Shown: positions 1 to 10,759 of the stretch, piece after piece
Layout: every line of letters starts with the position of its first letter
How positions within the stretch are numbered: position 1 is the first letter of the stretch
DNA from: Carnegiea gigantea
Lineage: Eukaryota; Streptophyta; Magnoliopsida; Caryophyllales; Cactaceae
Direction: 5' to 3'
NCBI GenBank assembly: GCA_029747015.1
Contig: JAKOGI010000026.1
Span: forward strand, 605,817 to 669,816
Length of the DNA stretch: 64,000 bases
The notes under the pieces: model-generated
Seen by the model: the letters and a program-made list of their open reading frames with translations, nothing else
Told to the model about the DNA's origin: nothing
The model's database searches: none
Program-made: the position numbers and the translations under genes

Positions 1-1134
1 GTTTTACCATGTACAGGTGATTAACTTCAAGATCTTCACAATGCAAAGAAAAAGAAAAATATGAAGGTATTCTAGGACCACATTATTCTTCATGAATTCA
101 TGTTAATTGCTTGCTTTATGGCATAATTGTTTATTTACATTGTAGGCTCTAACTTGAAAGATGAAGATGAACAAATAGAAATCCAATTTTGCCTATGTCA
201 TTGATTATGTGGGTAATTCTTCATTATTTGGTAATATTAACCAAATATGCGTTAATATCACTCACTCTTTTCTCTTTGACTTTTCTAAATCTAACATATA
301 GGAAGTTATGGTCAATGAGATTAGGGAAACATCAAGCTGCAAAACCATGAGGGTTCAAGCATTAGCATCCCACTGCACTTGAATCTCATAGTCTTTATTA
401 TTAGTAACTAAATTGCACTATTTCACTAGATTTTTCTTTCTTTGTTTTTTAATTTATTCTTGGGGATTTGCCAGTTGGTTGGAGGTTCAAACAACATTGG
501 TGACTAGTTTAATGTATTTATGATTTGCTTATTTTTTGTTATAGCTTTCCCCTTTAGATATCATTCATTAATATTGGAAAATAGTAGATGACTCGGCATC
601 AAATACATAAGCCTTAAGAGTGAATAAGAGCAGGGAAAAACTTGTAGGAAAAAAAAAATTCAGATGGGTCGCACCACAAACCACGTCAATCTTGCAAGTT
701 GCAACAAGCCAAGCCTCGCTCAAGATAAACAGATGGATGAGCCAAGCCTCAAGCCTGCGTGGCATGGCTCCACTCATTTCCAGCCCTAGAGACAACATAT
801 CAACTTGACACGAGGAAAGTTTGGAACTATTAGCCTCATTGCGGTCAAATTTTCAGGGTTTTTTTTTTTTCTAAAAAAAATACACGAAATAAATTTTCAG
901 AAAGAGTCTGTTCACAGTTTCCAGCTTGTACTCAGGACTAAGAGTACTAGCATGAGCAACACCAACATTCGGTTAATTATCCAAACACCAAGTGCAGCTT
1001 TAAACATGTAACAGAACAAACCAAAAACTCAAAATAATACTGAATGAGCGCATAGGAGTTTGCCTAATAACAACATGATTATGCAATAAATCTTCAGAAT
1101 CAAAGCCATTGAAAGAGAAGAAGATGAAAATTAC
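1..1134 (-). other. Intron 9 of CSTF50, running off the left edge
   Basis: The last visible CSTF50 exon ends at 1135 with a clear GT donor at 1134-1133 (minus strand). I searched this stretch on the minus strand for the next WD40 exon, expected to encode a GTDHP-like sequence, and did not find it. The stretch is AT-rich, has a T run near 861-872, and shows no convincing coding region. It is read as intron; the remaining exons should lie left of the window. The short ORFs here are chance. Confidence 0.6.
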
Positions 1135-4064
1135 CAGCCAAAAGATAGTCACCAGAGGGATGAAATGACACTGAACGTACATTGTGCGTATCCTGCAAAT
1201 GTGAATTTATGGCTGTCATGGTCATGTAATAAAGTTATGGTCCATCTTATGGTCTGTTCAGTAATACTCCTAGGATTGCAGAAACCCAAGGGAAATTCTA
1301 ACACCCCAATCCCAGAAGAAAACGGGAAAAAAGAACAGGTATATCATCATGGGAAAATAGATGGACCCTGCAACCAAGAACAGTCAATCCCATGGGAGAA
1401 GCAAGTTTCTCCTACATGTTGAACACAAGTTCCATTAAAGTAGCTGCAACATCCATGAATGTGACCAATTTTCCATGAAAATGCTCCTATTTCCACAAAT
1501 ACGACATCAATTAGGCCAGCTTCTAAATTAAAAGATTGTAGGCAAGACCTGAATGACCCTGAAAGCCCTTTTTGCTGTTGTTTTGGAAAAATCAAAAAAC
1601 CTGAAAGAATAATATCAATGAAATAGAATGAAGTTATAATATCACACTCAGTCATTCATATACTCAAATAGCAGAGGCGCATAATAAAAACATATGAAGA
1701 TTTTATCAGGTCGTAAGAAGCAGTCAGTCCCCAGCAGAGGACCTTTTTTCCCTTGGGGGGGGGGGACTGGGACAGAAAATCGAATGCCAAACTATCTTAC
1801 TTTATTGTATGGTCTTTGGCTCCTGAAATCAGTATAGTATTCTGTGGATGGAAATCCAAATCGTTTATTGGCTGCAATAGACAATGCACAAGATTAAGAA
1901 AAGGCAATCAATGATCTTTCATGTTATATAGTCATGCCTAAAGAAGACAGATGAAGTTGATGGTTATTAAAGTCATATTTCCAAATCATAGAACCTAAAG
2001 ATAAACAGCCCAAAGTGATAAATAAAATCACACATATAAGGCAAATAGGAAAGTCATGCATACCCAACCCTTCCTGAGAGAGTCAATCCAATTTGCAAGC
2101 TGATTTTTTTTCTTTCCTTGTCACATCATAATCAAGAGTTCAAAGGACTTACTTGTATATGATCGTAGAATGTTCGAATGACTGGTCGAACAGGACCATC
2201 TCTGACCTCTGGTAGCATCATTTGCTTTATTTTTGCAACCTGCAGTTTAAATGTTCCATTAGCAAACAGGAAAAATCCACAATGGAAAGAACGGAGCAAT
2301 AAGTACGTGTACAAAGCACAATCCAATCCTTTAAAGGTGAATAACCTCAAAAAGCTTAATGGATGTGTCTGCACTTCCTGTTGCAACAAATCTTCCATCA
2401 GGACTAAATCTTGCACATCTTGCAACATTCTGACACATTAATCAAATAGTCTAAATAAAATTCCTCAAGCTGCCCAGATCATCTGACCACAAACCAAATA
2501 GATGGAACTCATCCAACCAATTTTTACCTTATGCTCAGATACATGCCGTGTCTCGTGCTCTGCAAAACTCTTAGATGAGCCTTTCACATCTGGCAAGATG
2601 CTGCTTTGTGAAAACACGTAGAAGAGCTATTTTGTTATAAAACTTATAAACAACAAGAGTCCAAAAATCACATGTATGCGTTGCAAAATTTTAGACCACA
2701 AAATGCCTTGCCTGAAGTCAACAGCAGTAGTTCTAGGAACTGGGACAGAACCATATGCTGCAGGCACAGCGGAACCAGAATCAAGCAGCATTGATGCAGA
2801 AACTCCCTTCACTGGCTCACCCTTCTCTACTGCAAGACCCTGTTAAAATATTAGATCAAAATAACCATTCTGCACCTCTTCCTTCCAACTCTAAAAGTTC
2901 TGGCAGGGAAGTAGATATGGGTATAAGAAATATACTAAATCTACACTCAGACAACCTCCCCTTTTCCCCAAATTGTGTTACGATCTCATTGATATAAAAA
3001 GCAATAACAGCCAATCAAAAGCTATAGCAGCCTCACATATGATCAGAACTCGTCAACATATTGCCAGAAGAGGGAAGTTAAACACAAGAAAGTTCCATCT
3101 TATCATATTATCATGTCAATAGCAACAACTTTGTGAATAACTGGAGGTGCCTCTTCCATGCATGCCGCAATTCATGAACGCAGGGTGGCCTAAAATCATT
3201 ATAAATACAACAACAACTTAGTTGGACGCATTTTTCTCTCCCAAGGCTTCATTATTTGGTTGAGGAATATTCTTGTGAAGCATTTCCTAGCGGAACTGAG
3301 ACCCATCCACTGCGAAGGAGGTCTAATAGTGATGTAGTTACAGGGTGGGAATTGGAATGTGACAAAGAGAGGCAGGTCTATCAATGTACTCTAATTTAGA
3401 ATGGAAAATAATTATCCTACACATAGGCATATGAAAACCAACTTCCTCTTGCACTATGTCATCAATCCTTTTTTTTTTTTTTTGGGTTGGTTGGAGGGGG
3501 GGTATATTTGCATTTCATCAAATGGAGAGATAACCACATCTTCCACTCATAAGTATTTAGAAACTACTCATACAAAAAACATATATATGTGTGTGTGCGC
3601 GCGCGCATACAGAACCTATGCTCATTCCTCTAAATTTATGAAACAGACCTTAGAAATCAGGTCAAGCAGTCGGTTTGGAGGCACTTCCACATCCAATGGA
3701 GTCATTGTGGCTGCAGCGACTGCGCTTGCCGCCTGGAAAGATAAGCTCATCAGAAATATAAGCACACACTTGAATCAAAAACCCCAAAAAATAAAACTTT
3801 AATCACTTCCAAACATGCCCCGGGTAAAATTATCACAGAACCATACAAGCAATACGAACATGAATTTGATTAAAAATCAACCTCTTCCATTGCATTTTTC
3901 TGGGGTTTAATTTGACAAGATAATCAAGCAGAAACTAGGGTTTATGAAACATAGCATGAATGTACCTGATTGAGATTATTATCGCGAAGATGAGCAACAA
4001 TTAGTGCACTGACATCACGATAGAGCTTGCCTTCTTGTAAAATCTGCTCGAAATTTCTTTCCAT
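1135..4064 (-). CDS. CSTF50: Cleavage stimulation factor subunit 50 (CstF-50), 5' nine exons, partial
   Basis: Nuclear WD40 scaffold of the cleavage stimulation factor, which binds the GU-rich downstream element during pre-mRNA 3'-end cleavage and polyadenylation. Minus-strand coding exons: 4064-3966, 3732-3649, 2839-2712, 2600-2528, 2429-2346, 2239-2153, 1871-1801, 1600-1549 and 1192-1135, all joining in frame. The start is the ATG at 4064-4062 (MERNFEQILQEGKLY). The first ~60 residues match the CstF-50 N-terminal dimerisation region, including LIVAHLRDNNLNQ and TMTPLDVEVPPNRLLDL. WD40 repeats follow: CARFSPDGRFVATGSADTS, then NDLDFHPQNTILISGAKDH, then NVRSVSFHPSGDYLLAG. About 245 residues are visible of the roughly 430 usual for plants; the C-terminal WD repeats lie off the left edge. 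Intron 3 has a GC donor (2711-2710); the other introns inside the visible part are GT-AG. Recognised from memory of the Arabidopsis protein. Confidence 0.93.
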
Positions 4065-4330
4065 CCCCCCAAACAAAGAATGAATGTATGCATGCAACTT
4101 CACCCCGGAAAAAATTCGGAAAAATGCAAGCTTTATAGTGTGCTCTCTCTCAAAATTGCTGTTACTAATACACTATTGCTACTATTTGTACGTGGAAAAT
4201 TGAATTTCTATGATAAATTTAGAAAGTAATAGTTCAGTTGTTCGATGAACATTGAACAGAAGACCGTCAGTGTTTCCGCCGCCATTTATTTTGATATTTT
4301 GAAGGCTTGGAGTCTTGACTCTTGAGAGAG
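4065..4330 (-). promoter_or_regulatory. 5' leader and proximal upstream region of CSTF50
   Basis: This is the stretch directly upstream of the CSTF50 ATG and before the LINE tail. It should hold the 5' UTR and core promoter. I see no clear TATA box or defined motif, so the call rests on position only. Confidence 0.35.
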
Positions 4331-4341
4331 CTAAACAAGCC

Positions 4342-4650
4342 TCATGCTCCTTTTACTACAATTGGAGGACAATGTTGCGGGATTTGGTTTTTTTTTTGGA
4401 TAAAAAAAGATAAGGAACACGAACTAGGAATATAGGATACCCTTCTCTCAAGTACTCGTCTTAAATTATTCTCGAAAAGGACACACTCAAGGTCCCGATG
4501 GGGGATCAAATTCCACACCGTAGTGGAATGAATAGAAAGCCCATGTTTAGCCAACCAATCGGCTGCACAGTTACCCTGCCTAAAAATATTATTAATAACA
4601 ACATTGTTAACTCTATCTAAGAAGGAATTAATATCTTGGACCAACACTTG
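4342..4650 (-). mobile_element. 5'-truncated LINE (L1-like) 3' end with RNase H fragment
   Basis: The minus-strand reading frame 4647-4342 contains INNIFRQGNCAADWLAKHG, which matches the C-terminal end of the RNase H (RVT_3) domain found at the 3' end of plant L1-like LINEs. It ends in an FFIQKK-type tail followed on the minus strand by two A-rich runs (4408-4390). Such short 3' pieces are typical of LINE copies truncated at the 5' end during reverse transcription. It has no upstream domains and is dead. I could not find a convincing target-site duplication. Confidence 0.7.
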
Positions 4651-4663
4651 AATTTTCTATGAT

Positions 4664-4780
4664 ACTTAAGTCCTACGTTGGTTATCTGGGGGACTAATGT
4701 GGGGCTTATGTAGATTTTGGATTCTCCTCAATTTTACTCTAACCTTTGCGATTAACTTTTCCAAAGACTTATAGCAATAG
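4664..4780 (+). repeat. Short dispersed repeat, copy 1 of a direct pair
   Basis: It begins ACTTAAGTCCTACGTTGG and shares its order of blocks with 4904-5019 (GGATTCTCCT, CTTTTCCAAAG/CTTTTCTAAGG, CTTATAGCAATAG/CTTCTATCAGATAA). The AAGTC-CACATCG-like start resembles the ends of some plant LTR or TRIM elements, but no family can be fixed. Confidence 0.5.
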
Positions 4781-4903
4781 TCATCCGAGCCAAAGTCACG
4801 TCTTTGGTTGATAAGTCAATGGATAGAAGGCTACCTATATAGCAGAGTGAAGTCGTCTCACAAAAAGAATACTGAATTATCAGAGTGAATTGCAAGGTAT
4901 AGG

Positions 4904-5019
4904 ACTTAAGTCGCACATCGATCGTATAGATGTTGATGTAAGGTTTACATAGACTTTGGATTCTCCTAAACTTTTATGTGGCTTTTGAGATGGCTTTTCT
5001 AAGGCTTCTATCAGATAAT
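4904..5019 (+). repeat. Short dispersed repeat, copy 2 of a direct pair
   Basis: It begins ACTTAAGTCGCACATCG, in direct orientation and 240 bp downstream of the copy at 4664-4780. The divergence is substantial. With the ~120 bp between them, the pair could be the two terminal repeats of a very short TRIM-like element, or an old tandem duplication. Confidence 0.5.
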
Positions 5020-6325
5020 AATTTAAACTTTGAATTTTACAACAACATTTCAAAATTTGAAGGTATTAGGGTAGATACCGTACTTTACACGGCCATGAGT
5101 TGATATATATTTTGAGAACTGTCAATAATATGAATGAGCAAAAAACTTTGCTTAATTGGAGTCATTTAGTCATCTTTAAATTTTTTTTTTTAAAAAAAGA
5201 GAAAATGTAAGTAAAAGATTGGACAGTAAAAGATTGGAATATGATGACTAAAAAAAAAAGAAGAAGAAGAGAAATTTCGTTCCATTACTTAGTTAGAAAC
5301 AATAATTACTACAAGTTTTATGAAAGAACTATATAAATATTTGTTCCATTTTTAAAATATAAGAAAATCCTTTTCTCATAAGCAAACGAAGTTTCGTGAA
5401 TCAAATTCCAAGTCAAAACTAGCTATGAAAATAATTTTCAAAACATTAACTGCAGTTAGCTGAAAGGTTAAAAAAATCCAATCTACCATCTTTCTTGGGC
5501 CTGATCAATTAGGAAAGCACATGTCTGGTCTCCCAAGCCCATCCTTGACTTCCTTAGTCAAAGAGGTTGACGGAGTTCACATATTAGTAAATACTACTCT
5601 CTACTTTAATCTTTCCATATGAGACACTCTTTCTCTTTCAACAAACAAAATCTCTTTCGTATGGGTTCAAAACTACCAAGTTTTGAAACTTTTCCAACAA
5701 CATTTATGACCCGACAAGAAATTGCAAGCATCACTTTCTAATATAATCTTCCTATATCCCATCTCCAATACCAATTTGAAACCCAGAAGTATAGTTTCAG
5801 CTACTGCCCTTCCAGGATCAATGAAAACATTCAACCCCTGACCTTCGTCGGTGCTCTAATCTTCCCATGTTCAACATCTCCTCAAAACCTAAGCTAATCC
5901 AAACTTGTTGCACTGGTTGCAATTAACAAATCATGTTCACATTGGGGTTACTTATGTCCAAAAAACGTTTATTAAATGAGACTATCTCATAACTATTTAT
6001 GAATGTCTCTACATCAGGGATTGATAAAGTATTTTTATTTACTCAATACATTTAGAATTTTCAGATAATAATGTATTTTAGAGTAAATTTTAAAAAGAAA
6101 AAATGGCAACATATTTAATCACAAGTACCATAGGTTAATGTGTTTAAGAACATGACATTATGCCTATTTCCTTTTAAAAATGTGCCAATTCATACTGGAG
6201 TAATAGTGTAATATATAGGTAACATATTTTTGTTAATTGGGCCTTGTAAATTTCTGTACTAAAACCTAATAGTTTATATAAATATACACCTAAGCACCCC
6301 ACACTAGGTCGCCTAATTATTGCAC
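5020..6325. other. AT-rich intergenic stretch, no gene seen
   Basis: No reading frame of note and no splice-compatible exons. It has A/T runs near 5188-5205 and 5249-5268. The right end, with a TATATAAATATA stretch near 6275-6287, may be the decayed 5' LTR of the copia remnant that follows. A possible primer site TGGCATTCGAACC lies at about 6327-6339 (9 of 13 matches to the initiator-Met type). Confidence 0.5.
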
Positions 6326-6326
6326 A

Positions 6327-9190
6327 TGGCATTCGAACCTAAACCCTAAACCTAATCTTGTCTTCCATGACCTCCTTGCTTTTCTTCCTCCAACCTGTAA
6401 TTCTCCTTTCTTCGTCCCAAGGTCTTTTCTTTTATGGTCGAAATACTACATCCTGCATGCTTTGGGTTAGAGTCTTCTCTGCTCGAATCTACAACCTCTT
6501 CTCCTATCTATTCCACTGTCCCCATCACCTCTATGAACGGTGAACCCATACTCTAACCCATGTGTCTATGTCGTTGCCTATGATGTCCCTACTGTGTTTC
6601 TGCTAGGCTCGGCTGTCATGGCCCCTGCTAGCATGCCACCACCCGTGATCAACCACAAAGCACCACCACACTACAGTCACGCCACTACCGTGCCCACTAT
6701 GCAATCCGGCTATCCTTTCAACTCCTATCATTTCCCTCCCTTTATGATCCAAATGGGCCTCTTATCCAACTTCCACAGTCGACCTTTCGCCCGTATGCCT
6801 GGGTACTCTCAGTTTGAGGTGGGCTCTTCAAGCTCCACACCACATCGCCCCACTCACATTGGCATGAAACTCTCACCTCCACCACCATCCTCCACTATGA
6901 TAGCAATGTTTATAGCAGCCAATGTGACTAATCTAGTCACAGTGCGTCTATTAACACCAGAGGATTTTCCGACATGGCACACGTAATTCACGGTCATCCT
7001 TGTCTTGCATGGGCTTCTTTGTCTTGTGGATGGATCCTATCCACCACCGGCATCCATGATTACCCTATCTTCTGGTGAGTCTATTTCCAATCCTGACTTG
7101 TATGACTGGATAAGGTACGATCAGAGTATTCATTCATGGATTTTTGCTACATCTTCCTCTAAATTTTTGGTTGATGTATGTGATTGTCCCACTTCTTTTC
7201 ATGTTTAAGAGCGTTTAAATAAATGGTTTCTACATTCTTGAATAGCTAAAGCCCTTGAACTTAAACGTATGCTTACCACTATTCGTAAGTCTAAATCTTA
7301 GTCTATGGATGCCTATTTGCATGACATCAAGTATATTGCTGATTACTTAGCTTCAATCAATAGCCTGGTTCCACAATCTGATTTGGTGCGCTATACTCTT
7401 ATGGGACTTAGTCGGGAGTATGAGATAGTCACTACCCTTACTCATGTTCTTATGAACCTTACTATTGATGACCTACATCCTCGCTTGCTTATTCATGAAC
7501 AACGTCTTAAGAATCTTCAAGAGTTAGAAGAACATGTTGTAACTGACCCTGCCCTCCCTACCTCACACACACCCTCGGTGTCTTCCACATCGCCTTCCAC
7601 CAACAACAATTGCCCGCAGAGTTCTCATGGCCATGGAGGTGGTAATTAGCATGCTAATAACAAGAGGAACAACAATAACTGCAACAACTTTGGTGGTTGT
7701 GGTCACAACAACAATACTAAGTTATCCTCTTCACAAAATTCTCAAAACTCCACTAGGAGCCTGCCATAATACCTAAGTGATTCAGTCTTGTCATGTGTCT
7801 TTACTCATGCACAACCTTTTTCTCACTCGTCGTCTGTAGGTGATTCCAATGAGTCTAGGATTTTAGGGTTCAACTCCTCATCCCTTGTGTGTCAAATCTA
7901 TTTCAATTCAGAACATTCTGTCCCCGTTTACCTTGTTGAAGAAACTACTCCTGAATCCAATGCTACATCTTTTACAACAATGTCTCTTTGTGATGGACAG
8001 GAGACCTAATATCCAGACTCAGGAGCTTCTTCTCATATGACTCTGTTTGAGGGTAATTTAGTTTATAAATCTCCTTATCATGGCAATACTAAAATTGTGG
8101 TTAGCAATGGTGCTATTCTCCCTAAATCTAAAATTAGCATTTTTTTTATTAACCTACTCGTTGTCGCACATTACGTCTAAATTTTGTTTTTCATGTTCCA
8201 TCCTTAAAACAAAAATTGACTTCAATTAAGCGTTTATGCCATGGTAACAATCACTAAGTTTTATCTGATGACTCTTTTGTTTCTATTCAGGACAAGGCAA
8301 CGGATCTGCTTCTACTTCGAGTTACAAGTGAAGGAGACCTATATCCCATTCACACTCAACCCTCTTCCACTATCCATTCTGCCCACTTTATATTTTATCA
8401 ACCCGCACAGATTTGGCACTGTCTCTTGGGTCATGCTAATTCTTGAGTTTTAGCATCTTTGCATGCAAATAAGCACATTGTTTAGACAACTAAGACTTTT
8501 ACAGATTGTGTTTCCTATGGTCTAGGCAAGTCCACTAGATAACATTTTTCTGAGGTTGAACATGTCTCGGATAGACCCTTGTTTTTTATTCATAGTGATG
8601 TTTGGCAATCTGCAGTTCCTTCTACTAATGGCTATAAGTATTATATATTTGTTTATGGATGATTATTTTCATTATTAACTATCAAATGTTTTCAAAATGA
8701 GGGGGTAAAGAATATGACAACATTCCATTTTTTGACTATTTGGTTGACCATGGAATTTATTTTCATAAGTCTGCACCTCACACAAGCAACCAAATGACAT
8801 TGTTGAATGAAAGCATCGTCATATTACTGACATGACTCGAATTTTCTTAGTGGATACAAGGTTACCTAATTCTTTTTGGGTCAATGCTATTTTAACTGCA
8901 GTTTATGTAATTAATCGGTTACCAACTCCTTTACTCAATGGTCAATCTCCCTTTCAAAAATTGTTTTCTCAGCCCTCGATTATGGTTTTCTAAGGGTTTT
9001 GGGTTTCAATTTTTTCCAAATTTATCACCCACTATCCGACATAAATTGCAACATCGATCCATAAGGTGTGTATTTCTGGAGATGCCCCACATTACAAGGC
9101 TTATAAATGTCTAAACCCTATTCCTAGACGTCTTTATATAAGTCAAAATGTCTTGTTTCATGAACATGTGTTTTAATATGCTGAAACACT
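6327..9190 (+). mobile_element. Decayed Ty1/copia retrotransposon, gag-protease-integrase remnant
   Basis: Scattered plus-strand reading frames keep copia order. Gag comes first: VTVRLLTPEDFPTWHT near 6930-6985, then LHGLLCLVDGSYPPP and MDAYLHDIKYIADYLASINS near 7305. A retroviral-type protease motif (DSGASSHMT) lies near 8018-8045. Integrase core words (IHSDVW, STNGYKYY) follow near 8590-8645, then HTSN near 8780 and RHKLQHRSIRCVFLE near 9040. Stops and frameshifts interrupt every domain. Reverse transcriptase and RNase H are missing, so the copy is truncated after integrase. Non-functional. Confidence 0.85.
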
Positions 9191-9289
9191 AAACTAGAGA
9201 GTATCTAATTCCTCATCTTCTACCTTGTATTTTCCTTCATGGGTGCCTACATCGACCATGCTCAGCCTACACTGATAGCTAGTGGTGAT

Positions 9290-9480
9290 CAAAACTGGTT
9301 AATCGATAATGCGGTTAACTAGAAATTCGGTTCGCAAAAATTGTGAATCGAAAACAGAACCGAAACTTTTAGTTAACCGAATTTTTTAGTTCGAAAAAAA
9401 ATATGAACCGTAATCGAACCAAAAAACTGGATTAACCGGACTTTCAGTTTGATTAATCGGATTTTCAGTTCAGCTATTGG
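9290..9480. repeat. GGTTAACC-rich low-complexity element
   Basis: A ~190-bp stretch built from variants of ACTGGTTAAT, GCGGTTAACTAG, ATTCGGTTCG and their complements, so GGTTAA/TTAACC words occur on both strands. It lies between the copia remnant and the Harbinger element. Two other loci in the window (32776-33370 and 49750-50300) have the same word style without being copies, which suggests a class of small fold-back elements. No family assigned. Confidence 0.45.
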
Positions 9481-9678
9481 TTAACTGTTAATTTAAATTG
9501 TTAGTTTTCAATTCTCACTCCTTTTTTAAATTAATTTAACTATTGAGAACAATGACATAGGCACTTTAGGCCCTGGGGTTAGTGCATGGCAAGAGCTATG
9601 ACATGACAACTCTCGCATATCTACTCCACCTGTTTCTCAAGGGTAGACGGAGGTAGAAATGGAAAAGGTAAAATAAAA

Positions 9679-10110
9679 TTGCAGAACTTTTCCTTAGATC
9701 CTAATAAAAGTACAAAGACCGATGATTCTAAAAGAATGGGGTCGGCAGCCATGATGTATGAGAAACTTGATCATATGTTGGAAGTTATCATTTCAAAGAA
9801 AAAGGCAAGGGAGGTTGAGAGAGATGAAAGAAGGGTTAAAAGACTTGAAAGGAGGGAAAAAAGGCAAAGAAAGAGATGAACAATAAAAATGCAAGTGGCG
9901 ATGGTGGAGCCCCTAGTGTTCTTGATGCATTAGCCAAGATATGTGCCTTGTCTCATTTCGATCCTATGCATCCGGTGTTTATCTTTGCTTGTTAATTGGT
10001 GAAAGATCCACAAGAAAGGATGATTTTATTTGTTTTGCTAAATGATGATTCAAGAGCTCAATGGCTAACTTACTTATATGAAAAGTATGGCAAGAAATGA
10101 ATGTGGCTGT
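9679..10110 (+). pseudogene. Harbinger ORF1-like Myb/SANT protein remnant
   Basis: The frame from 9679 gives a lysine/arginine-rich helix (KKKAREVERDERRVKRLERR). After a frame change it gives LDALAKICALSHFDPMHPV and then PQERMILFVLLNDDSRAQWL. This matches the C-terminal part of Myb/SANT-like proteins carried by plant PIF/Harbinger elements, which partner the transposase in DNA binding and nuclear entry. It has at least one stop and one frameshift and no complete DNA-binding domain in frame. A captured host Myb/SANT-like gene is an alternative, but the adjacent transposase supports the transposon reading. Confidence 0.65.
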
Positions 10111-10323
10111 GTCTTTAGGCTTCCAGTAGATTTAGTTATGAACTTGTTTTGATTAGTAGACTTGATTAACTATTTCGTATGCTTGTAATCGTGATAGACG
10201 TCATTTTGGTTAGTAGAATTGAAATTATGATATTTGTAGGCCTTATTTGGTGAACTTTCAAGTTAAATTAGAGGTATGATGCTTGTAAGCTTAGTAAGAT
10301 TTTGTGAACTTCATATTAAAGCT

Positions 10324-10759
10324 ATGGATTACGAAGATATGCAATATATGGAAAACAATCAGGATAATATTGAACTTGATGATGATGGTAATAGTAGAAG
10401 TGATTATGATAGTGAAGAGGGCGATACTAGTGATGATGATGGGTATGATGCTATGTTGGATGCAATGGCTTATTCACTTTGGCATGTTGTTGACTAGTTT
10501 TTAAAATGCATATAGAAGGAGCCTTGTATGACTTCATATATGACTAGAGAAAAATGGGTGTGAATTATTGCATGGTCATGAGAAACAATGCTTTAACATG
10601 TCTAGAATGAATCAGTGCACTTTTTGTCAGCTATGTGCGGATTTGGAAAACAAACATGGATTGCAACGTTCAAATATGATGTCAATTTTGGAGAAAGTGG
10701 GCTCATTTTTGTATGTTACTAGTAAAGGTGCATCAAATAGAGACGTACAAGAGCGTTCC
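10324..10759 (+). pseudogene. PIF/Harbinger transposase, N-terminal piece (1 of 3)
   Basis: It starts near an ATG at 10324 (MDYEDMQYMENN) with an acidic stretch (DSEEGDTSDDDGYD). MTSYMTREKWV and, after a +1 frameshift near 10560, HGHEKQCFNMSRMNQCTF follow. KGASNRDVQER is the conserved helix-turn-helix-like block preceding the catalytic domain. Coding stops at the LTR insertion at 10760 and resumes at 19575 with the matching HHFSETISRIFREVLDAM. Inactive because of the frameshift, internal stops (10495, 10513) and the insertion. Confidence 0.8.
10727..10759 (+). repeat. Harbinger sequence flanking the LTR element; second copy at 16583-16615
   Basis: These 33 bases (starting GGTGCATCAAATAG) are transposase coding sequence ending at the LTR insertion point. 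They recur with two mismatches immediately before the right LTR at 16583-16615, inside the retrotransposon. The last five, GTTCC, are the left target-site duplication and pair with GTTTC at 19575-19579. Confidence 0.8.

Noticed and set aside
620..1011. Small ORFs left of CSTF50 exon 9
   Set aside because: They fall in the presumed intron, do not continue the WD40 frame, and match nothing recognised.
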